Assembly: GCA_000969725.1 (NCBI GenBank)
Contig: JXSR01S062909.1
From: Ophiothrix spiculata
Lineage: Eukaryota > Echinodermata > Ophiuroidea > Amphilepidida > Ophiotrichidae
Strand: one strand, 5' to 3'
Length of the DNA stretch: 27,599 bases
The notes under the pieces are model-generated. The model saw only the letters and a program-made list of their open reading frames with translations, did not search any database and was not told where the DNA came from. The position numbers and the translations under genes are program-made. Shown here piece by piece: positions 21,597 through 27,599 of the stretch (position 1 is its first letter; the number at the start of each line of letters is the position of its first letter).

Positions 21597-21785
21597 GGCT
21601 CTTTCACACATCACCGTATAGAGCAAAACTTATGCCTAACGTACTTTATCCCACTATTGTTCTTTTTTATGTTTTGTTGGTCGTCAAATGTTTGTTACAA
21701 GTACGTTCAATACATTATCCATACGGTCTGTCCGTTATGTATACATTTATTTCGTTATTCATACAGTGGTGGTCCGTTTAGAGCC
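21597..21785. mobile_element. Candidate 189-bp MITE flanked by TTAAA
   Basis: The segment begins GGCTCTTTCACACATCACCG and ends ...CGTTTAGAGCC, so the outer six bases are a perfect inverted repeat. TTAAA directly abuts both ends (21592-21596 and 21786-21790), fitting a TTAA-containing target duplication. Subterminal sequence is related but not an exact inverted repeat (left 'catcaccgtat', right inverted 'accaccactgtat'). The interior repeats 'cgttat..atac' and 'cgta' motifs. It is more CpG-rich than its flanks. The family is undetermined. Confidence 0.5.
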
Positions 21786-21790
21786 TTAAA

Positions 21791-22200
21791 GAATGTTACC
21801 TGATAATAACCAGTTAGTTTGTTTGTGTAAACTGCGATCATTGAATATATGCAAACAAAATTATTAGACTACCAATATTATTCGCTTTTTTTCTTGTATT
21901 GCTACCCCCTTTCACCAATCTATCAGAAATCTTTAATGTACATGAATGATGGGTAGACACTCAAGTTTGGTAGTGACATATGCAATTAATAATAGCTAGA
22001 TATATATAGCAGGTATGGCTGCCTTGCTAACTCACACTCAATGTTTATCACATCATCGCGTAAAAGTATCTCAATAAGAACTGACAAGTTTGAACTTCTT
22101 GAACCTCACAAGAAAGTGAGGTAAGAAATGATTATCATTCCTCCCAGTGTTGGTATGTGTTCTCAGAGGCAGTTATCTAGATGATATATTCCTACTTGGG
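21791..22200. other. AT-rich stretch, nothing recognised
   Basis: No feature beyond short homopolymers and an AT-rich 'agctagatatatatagc' patch (about 21993-22010). Confidence 0.5.
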
Positions 22201-22254
22201 TTGTTTTAATGGGTTCACTGTAGAACAAGTTACCCATGAACCCAATCAAAACAA
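22201..22254. repeat. Imperfect hairpin with ~16-bp arms
   Basis: 'ttgttttaatgggttc' (22201-22216) pairs with 'gaacccaatcaaaacaa' (22238-22254) apart from one bulge/mismatch, around a 21-base loop. It directly abuts the 33-bp tandem duplication, with the arm end overlapping its first bases. Confidence 0.75.
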
Positions 22255-22318
22255 TTAAAGGATGATAAACACCCATCGTAAAAGCAATTAAAGGATGATA
22301 AACACCCATCGTAAAAGC
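22252..22318. repeat. Perfect 33-bp tandem duplication
   Basis: The unit starting 'caattaaaggatgataaac' and ending 'cccatcgtaaaag' occurs at 22252-22284 and again at 22285-22317 with no mismatch. The identity implies a recent event such as slippage next to the hairpin. Confidence 0.93.
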
Positions 22319-24687
22319 CTTTCCTACAATTTGATATATTTTTGTTGCATATTTTATCAGTGTAAGACAGTTAATATAGCAACACATTGTAACATGTTAC
22401 AAGACATGTAATTCAATGTAGAACCTGATGTGTTCTGTCACAAATTATTTGAATTATTAGGGTTTGATTTTATGAGTCAGGAAGGTTTCAAGATTTTTGG
22501 CTTTAAAATGTTGTAGGTTATGTATTGGTTAAAATGAAGACAGAATTGATCAAGTTTGTAATCATTGTCATCAATCTTGTGCAGCACACAATGTATTAAG
22601 ATCTCATATAGATACACTTAAAGAGAAAGTATGTAGAAAGAGTTTGCAGTGATCTTTCGTAAAAGTCAAATACTCTTTGAAATTTTTGAGTTTGATTAAC
22701 TATCATGCTCTATAGGCAATATGTTGTTAAAAAATTAATAATTTTTCACTCTGGTATGAAATAACTTAACTGTAAAGATGATGTACATTCAAACAATCCT
22801 CAGTTAAATTGAAGGGATATGGTATTTACATTTACATAGAAAGTATGCCAGTCTGAAGAAGTTTTTATTTTCTAATTTGTAAAAGGCAAAATTGGTTCTT
22901 GAAAATGAGATCGAGTCAGTTAAGTATATTTTGCAATTAGCAAATGTATGCAAGTTCTGATTTGTTTAGAATCAACATAAATATTGTATTATTTCTGACA
23001 GAAATATGTCACAGTGTTGGGTGCTAAATTTAAATGTCAAATGAAAATACCTTTGATAATCAAAAAATCAAAAATAAATGTCATACAATGCTGGATGAAA
23101 TAACCCATTTAGAACACCTCCATTATGGCATAATTGAAGCATTAGCTAGGTTACTTGCCTAGATAACTGTTTAACATGTCAGTCAAAGAAAAAATAGCAG
23201 CCTAGATCTTTATAGCTAGAAGTCAGAATAATGATTTGTTTGTGAAATGTTGTAAAGGTTGGGAGAAGATGAAAGATTATACTTCATTGAAATTCAAGAA
23301 GCTAGTAAAATGCTGGTAAAACGTGATCAATGGAGGTATTTGGTCAAGAAATATAATTAAATTCAAAGTTGATGAGATAGTAAAAAAGGTCATGATCTAT
23401 TTAAAATTGGATTAAACCTCGACATTGGCTAGAAGATAATATTTCACTAGAATAAAATTTATGGCATACTTGTTCATGAATTTTAAATAAACGGTAGCAA
23501 ATATTTCAGTAAGAATATGTCAGAAAATGCGAAGGTGTTATTTATATTGAAATCTGCAAATTATAGTGGCTGTCTGTTTTTTAAAATGGATGCAGTGCTG
23601 TATACTGTTCAACATGTATTATTTAACATAGAAAACCCAGCCATATATCTTTTTTTATCTGTCATCTCTCATAGCAGGAAATCTTTTCAAAAGCTTTCAA
23701 ATGTGTTATTGAGGTCAACTTCACTTCATTGGTGGCAATTACTATGAATTTTTGTGCCTGAAATGAAAATTCTCTGATAAAGAAGCAAAGAAGTAGAATC
23801 GATCAACTTGAGCGAGGTCAATGGCTTGCTACATGCTGATCAGTCAAAACACATTCAAGTTTTTAGTCAATACTATAAGACATTGAAATCTATGGTATAG
23901 ATATACATTGTGCTGCTATAACAGGAAAACTTCATACTAGTCAGTGTGTTTCTAAGACCGCTGTTTACACATTGTATGTGAGGAATGTGTCGATGACAGG
24001 CTTGAGCCGTTACCTCCTAGATATGCAGACGAGATGTTACCTGGCTTGTGTCATAAGATACCCTGCTTGGTGCTTTTATTAGAGTGTAGTGTGTTCAACA
24101 TTGGTTGAATGTTTACTGGCACTGTATGTGACTGTTGGTACAGGTTTGCGGGAGGGAAGTTGACACAAGAATTTAAAAAAAAAAGATATGTGAAATTCTG
24201 TTTACATGTTTGTAAAGATCCAATGTCCATACCATGCTTACATTTTTGGAAAATATGTATAATGCAAGCAGTGCAAGCATCCCTTATCATAAGGAAGAAT
24301 TGATGCTTGCAAGATAATTTCTCTTCAAAGGCAATAACTTTTAGACCAACACTTTCTCTCAAAAAGAAGGGCATGCAGTTACCTGTATGCATAACATTTA
24401 GATCACTTATAAGAAAATCACAATTAAAACAAAACTGGCATCATTATAGAGCACTCATCTGCATATAAGTCTAGTCTGAAGTGCTAAGATAACACTTAAT
24501 CCAACAATCTTCACTTTAATATAGCTGATAATTGTGTGAGCCTATCTTGCGGTGTTTTGCAAACATAACACATTAAAACAACAGCAAACTATTACAAACT
24601 CTGGCTGAGACAAAAGGAGAATAAAAGTGGAATAATCACAAGCTGATGTTTTCCTTAAGGTAGCAGAGAGAAAAAAATATATTTAAG
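22319..24687. other. AT-rich stretch, no gene recognised
   Basis: Open frames at 23517-23747 (plus), 24051-24392 (minus) and 24109-24303 (plus) lack domains. No splice-flanked exon or RNA gene was recognised. Confidence 0.55.
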
Positions 24688-25969
24688 ATGATTTCATTAA
24701 GACAGCATATCTTAAGAACAGAACAATTGAACAAATATTTAGTTGATAAAAATCTTCTTTATCAGTTCCAATCTGGGTTTAGGGGGGCATATTCCACTGA
24801 CACGTGTTTAATTCATTTGCAAGATCACATTCGGAAGGAAACTGCTGCTGGAAAATTTACTGGTATGATCTTATTGGACATCCAGAAGGCTTTCGACAGT
24901 GTTGATCATTCTTTGTAAAAAACTGTCTGCTCTGGGTGTCCAATCCACTGCATGGTTTCATTCGTATCTTTCTGATAGGAAGCAAATTGTCAATATTAGT
25001 GGAGTGGAATCTGACCCTCTAACCATTACATGTGGTGTGCCACAAGGAAGTATTTTGGGGCCTCTTTTATTTTTATGTTACGTTAATGATATGTCTACCT
25101 CAATTAATTGTCTAATGTTGCAATATGCTGATGACAGTGCCATCATTTTCTCTGATAAAGATCCACAGAAAATAAATCATGTTCTTCGCACTAATCTTGA
25201 AAGTTGCAACAAATGGCTTATTGAAAACAAGCTTTCATTACACATGGGTAAGACCGAGTTAATTCTGTTTGGATCAAAACGAAAGCTCACAAATTACCAT
25301 GATTTTTTCCATTGTTTTAAGTAGTGGCCAGATTATCAAGTCAAAGCAGTCTGTAGTTTATCTTGGTCTGTAATTGAACCAATATCTAGACAGGGAACAA
25401 ATTGTTCTGAACATTTTGAAAAAGGTTCATTCCCGATTGAGATTTCTCTACAGACAGGCCAATTATTTTAACACAAACGTTAAGAAAACAATTTGCTCAG
25501 CTCTTGTATTGTGTCTTTTTGATTATTAAATATCTTCGTGGTATGGTGGCATTTCAAAATACTATGCAACCAAATTGAATGTGCCCAAAACAAAATCATC
25601 AGGTTCATTCTTAAAGAAGGTTTCAGATACCACATCAGCCATTCTGATTTTGAGGACCTAGGTCTTCTAAACATTAATACAAGAGCTCAGCAATTTCGTT
25701 TAAATCACATTTTTAATATTTTTAACGATGTATGTCCAGATTACATGAAACAAAATTTAACAAGGGTATCCACTGTACATAAGCATAACACAAGAGGAAG
25801 CAGGTGCAATTTTCATGTTCCGAAAAGCAATACACATAGCAACTCATCTTATTTTTACAATGCCATAAAGGATTGGAATGGGCTTCCGGATGATATTAAA
25901 AGTATCTCCCAGAAATCAGTTTTTAAACTTGATGTAAAAAGCTACCTTTTAAATAATATGGATGTATAA
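24688..25969 (+). pseudogene. Broken reverse transcriptase ORF of the LINE
   Basis: Visible motifs in order are FQSGFRG (about 24766-24786), LDIQKAFDSVDHS with its catalytic-region Asp (about 24871-24909), GVPQGSILGPLLF (25034-25072) and the catalytic YADD (25124-25135). KTELILFGS follows, then a C-terminal region ending in AIKDWNGLPDDIKS and KSYLLNN. The reading frame is interrupted several times. The frame changes near 24900-24918, again near the six-T run at 25303-25308, and again at about 25560-25590. In-frame TAA stops lie at 25371-25373 and 25527-25529. It therefore cannot make an active enzyme. In this family the protein nicks target DNA and copies its own RNA (target-primed reverse transcription), but the nuclease part is missing here. 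Confidence 0.92.
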
Positions 25970-26045
25970 CTGTTTATTAATGTTGTTAAATGTAGTACGA
26001 AGTTTTTGTGCAATTGTAGCATATAATTATATGTATATTTTTCTA

Positions 26046-26090
26046 AGGACCCCTTTGGAAATAAGTTTTAAAAACTTAAAGGGTCATCCT
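26046..26090 (+). other. Imperfect hairpin in the LINE 3' untranslated region
   Basis: 'aggaccccttt' with inner 'aagtttt' pairs with 'aaaactt' and 'aaagggtcatcct', leaving small bulges. Several LINE families carry a 3' structure recognised by their reverse transcriptase. That role here is inference. Confidence 0.45.
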
Positions 26091-26181
26091 AGCATATTAT
26101 TTCATTTTTATGTTGTTTATATGTATTTTTTAAATAATTTATTGTTATGTCAAATTTACATGTGATGATAATATGCTGAAT

Positions 26182-26221
26182 AATCAATCAATCAATCAAT
26201 CAATCAAATTCAATCAATCAA
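26182..26221 (+). repeat. (AATC)n microsatellite tail of the LINE
   Basis: About six uninterrupted AATC units are followed by 'attcaatcaatcaa'. It lies about 210 bases after the last LINE codon, so it is best read as the element's 3' tail rather than an unrelated microsatellite. It marks the 3' boundary of the insertion. Confidence 0.9.
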
Positions 26222-26659
26222 GGCATGACCTTCCATTATATAATCACAGTGCTATCAGGGACAACCATTCACAGTGTAAAATCAGCAGCTAGTTTTCAGT
26301 TAAGCTTAAAGATTCACAAGCAAATTTACAAAATCAAGGTCTTTTTAATCATTTCAAAGATCATTTTATTATTAAAAGTTGATATTATCAATTATTACAA
26401 TGCCATCATGTATTACATAGCCAATAACAAATCTTAAACATTAAGTTCCAGCCAATCAGGCAACCCAATATTTATAGAGCCATAAGACTCATGCAAAAAA
26501 ATGCTTGATTCTGATCATTCATTTTCAAGTTAAAAGCTTTACAATCTTTTGAATATTTGCATCGACTTTTATATAAGGATAAATTAGACTATAATTTACT
26601 CCACTATTAAATAAGCCAGGGCTTTTGTTTAGGTAATAGTTTTATTGGTCATTAATGAC
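26222..26659. other. AT-rich stretch between LINE and CpG-rich region
   Basis: No gene recognised; the frame at 26225-26437 has no domain. At its end is the 14-bp perfect palindrome GGTCATTAATGACC (26647-26660), which marks the transition into the CpG-rich segment. Confidence 0.5.
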
Positions 26660-27420
26660 CCCGTTATCGATCAACCAGTTTAGACTCAACGCATAGCCGC
26701 GTGGTCCATCATTCAGATCCGAGCTTCCATTCCGCACACATCAATTTTTTTCTCGGTTGTACAAGGAAACGGAACGTGGAAAATTTGCAATTGCTAACGT
26801 GGGGGCATTTCTGCTGAGGTAACTATTAGTTATAACATTTTAAGCTTGTTTAATTCGTTACCAGTCAATTTCAGGCAGGTTTGTTCTTTGTGTTACATTG
26901 GTTTTGTAATTTGTCGCGGTTCTTAAATTAAAAAAAATAAAAAATAAAAAAATAATAATCCGGCACACCTAACCTGATTTCGCGAAGGTTTTTTTGTTTG
27001 TTTGTTTGTTGGCATCCTTACGAGGAATGGGGTCTAAATTTAATAAATTCTGTGCATCGTCTTTTATTTTAGCAGGCATCATTTTCAGCCAGCCTTCTGA
27101 GGCGTGATTTCCTGGTTCCGTTTCTTTGTTTTTCAAGTTTCGCGGTCACTAGGCCTAGTTCATAAGAAGGTGATCGGGTGTAGGGGACGATCCGTTGAAA
27201 TTTTTTTCCATGGTTTGTTAAAAGGAGGCGTTTGAAGTGTGTTATGTTATTCTGGACAATAGTATGAAAAATACGCATTTTTATTAACATTTAGGTGTTG
27301 AAATGTACACAAAGGATAAAAAGGGTAAAGGAAGCTATTGGTTAATATCAGGTCTCCTCCCTGCCGCGTTTGTTTCTGTGCAAGAAGACACTTTAGAATA
27401 AATTTAAACATGCCGTGACG
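26660..27420 (+). promoter_or_regulatory. CpG-enriched region, probable promoter/5' end of a gene
   Basis: CpG dinucleotides are scarce over the first 26 kb but frequent here (for example 'catagccgcgtgg', 'ggaacgtgg', 'tgtcgcggt', 'ttcgcgaagg', 'tttcgcggtc', 'gatcgggtg', 'tgccgcg'). In animal genomes with CpG depletion such a segment commonly marks an unmethylated promoter. A possible untranslated first exon ends at 26818, with a reasonable splice donor 'ctgag|gtaact'. No TATA box is required and none was assigned. The direction (plus) is inferred from the candidate exon that follows and is not certain. A 73-codon minus frame at 27069-27290 overlaps and has no recognised domain. Confidence 0.45.
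26989..27010. repeat. (GTTT)n microsatellite
   Basis: A T run is followed by four GTTT units, ending 'gttggc'. It lies shortly after an A/T-only tract (about 26928-26958) within the CpG-rich region. Confidence 0.85.
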
Positions 27421-27484
27421 TTGTAACGCTGGTTTGTGTTCAGTAGTATAATTCCATAATATTTTGTGTTGTATTTCTTGTCAG

Positions 27485-27517
27485 AACAGATTGATCATGG
27501 GTGGTCACAATTTTGGG
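27485..27517 (+). CDS. Possible first coding exon (ATG at 27497), speculative
   Basis: A pyrimidine-rich stretch and acceptor 'gtatttcttgtcag' end at 27484. They are followed by a short leader, ATG at 27497, and codons for Met-Gly-Gly-His-Asn-Phe-Gly. A potential donor 'ggg|gtacgc' follows at 27518, and without splicing the frame stops after 14 codons. A Met-Gly-Gly-His-type start is seen in some animal homologues of the mitochondrial complex I subunit NDUFB3, and a housekeeping gene would fit the CpG-rich upstream region. Seven residues cannot identify a protein, so this is only a lead. The rest of the gene would lie beyond the window. Confidence 0.2.
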
Positions 27518-27599
27518 GTACGCATTGAGCAAGTTGGTTAATTATGGTGGATGTATGGGCCTACTAGTTTGAAGCTTTCACTCGGGTGTAAAGTACGTT

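Larger units (their letters stand above)
24688..26221 (+). mobile_element. 5'-truncated LINE (Jockey/CR1/L2/Rex1-like non-LTR retrotransposon)
   Basis: Only the 3' part of a non-LTR retrotransposon is present. It contains most of the reverse transcriptase core, its C-terminal region, a 3' untranslated region with an imperfect hairpin (26046-26090) and an (AATC)n tail. There is no endonuclease domain or first reading frame. Similarity begins just upstream of the reverse transcriptase FQSGFR motif, as expected from incomplete reverse transcription at insertion. The exact 5' boundary is uncertain by some tens of bases and I could not find a clear target site duplication. The assignment to the Jockey/CR1/L2/Rex1 group rests on the domain sequence style. 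The exact clade is unresolved. Confidence 0.88.

Noticed and set aside
22252..22318. CRISPR array
   Set aside because: Two directly abutting identical 33-bp units without spacers; this is a tandem duplication in eukaryotic DNA.
24051..24392. 113-codon minus frame and overlapping 64-codon plus frame
   Set aside because: The two frames overlap on opposite strands in AT-rich DNA with no domain in either; treated as chance.
25480..25674. Minus-strand frame inside the LINE
   Set aside because: Antisense shadow of the reverse transcriptase C-terminal region.
1..27599. Bacterial or phage accessory system (operon, defence island, toxin-antitoxin)
   Set aside because: No long reading frames, no operon spacing, no ribosome binding sites, and the repeats are all of eukaryotic type.

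Overview
This window reads as intergenic or intronic DNA from an animal nuclear genome, most likely an invertebrate and plausibly marine. It is strongly AT-rich and has stops in all frames throughout. There is no operon structure and no ribosome binding sites. The repeats are eukaryotic in kind: a truncated non-LTR retrotransposon, tRNA-derived SINEs, and short inverted-repeat (MITE-like) DNA transposons. The species cannot be fixed from the sequence. No intact protein-coding gene was recognised. The many open frames of 60-118 codons look like chance frames or translated repeats.

Bases 1-5783 hold a large diverged direct duplication. Copy A (about 1-2830) and copy B (about 3225-5783) share collinear similarity with many substitutions and indels. 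Three later events can be read from the comparison. Copy A has a 530-bp TTAA-flanked MITE (1226-1755) whose exact empty site is in copy B. Copy B has a 93-bp internal tandem duplication. The two copies have unrelated sequence between about 2030-2275 (A) and 4762-5288 (B). Bases 5784-7839 are mostly featureless, with a palindrome that may mark a decayed third fragment and a TGACCA cluster.

Bases 7840-8409 hold a minus-strand tRNA-type SINE next to a 279-bp MITE with 63-bp terminal inverted repeats. Bases 8410-12240 are AT-rich with short tandem duplications, a dense cluster of GATA motifs (11274-11332), and a stretch at about 11925-12118 that looks like poor-quality sequence. A second minus-strand SINE lies at 12246-12420. 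Bases 12559-13590 hold a candidate TTAA-bounded element overlapping a diverged direct repeat. A probable third SINE (plus strand) with an 11-bp perfect hairpin sits at 15838-15930. Degenerate telomere-like repeats lie at about 16976-17030, and a 163-bp diverged tandem pair at 17719-18045. Another MITE candidate is at 21597-21785, and a hairpin abutting a perfect 33-bp tandem duplication is at 22201-22318.

Bases 24688-26221 are a 5'-truncated, frameshifted LINE of the Jockey/CR1/L2/Rex1 kind, with a YADD reverse transcriptase core and an (AATC)n tail. From about 26660 to the end CpG becomes much more frequent than anywhere else. This suggests a promoter and the 5' end of a plus-strand gene running out of the window. 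A possible small coding exon begins at ATG 27497, but this is weakly supported.
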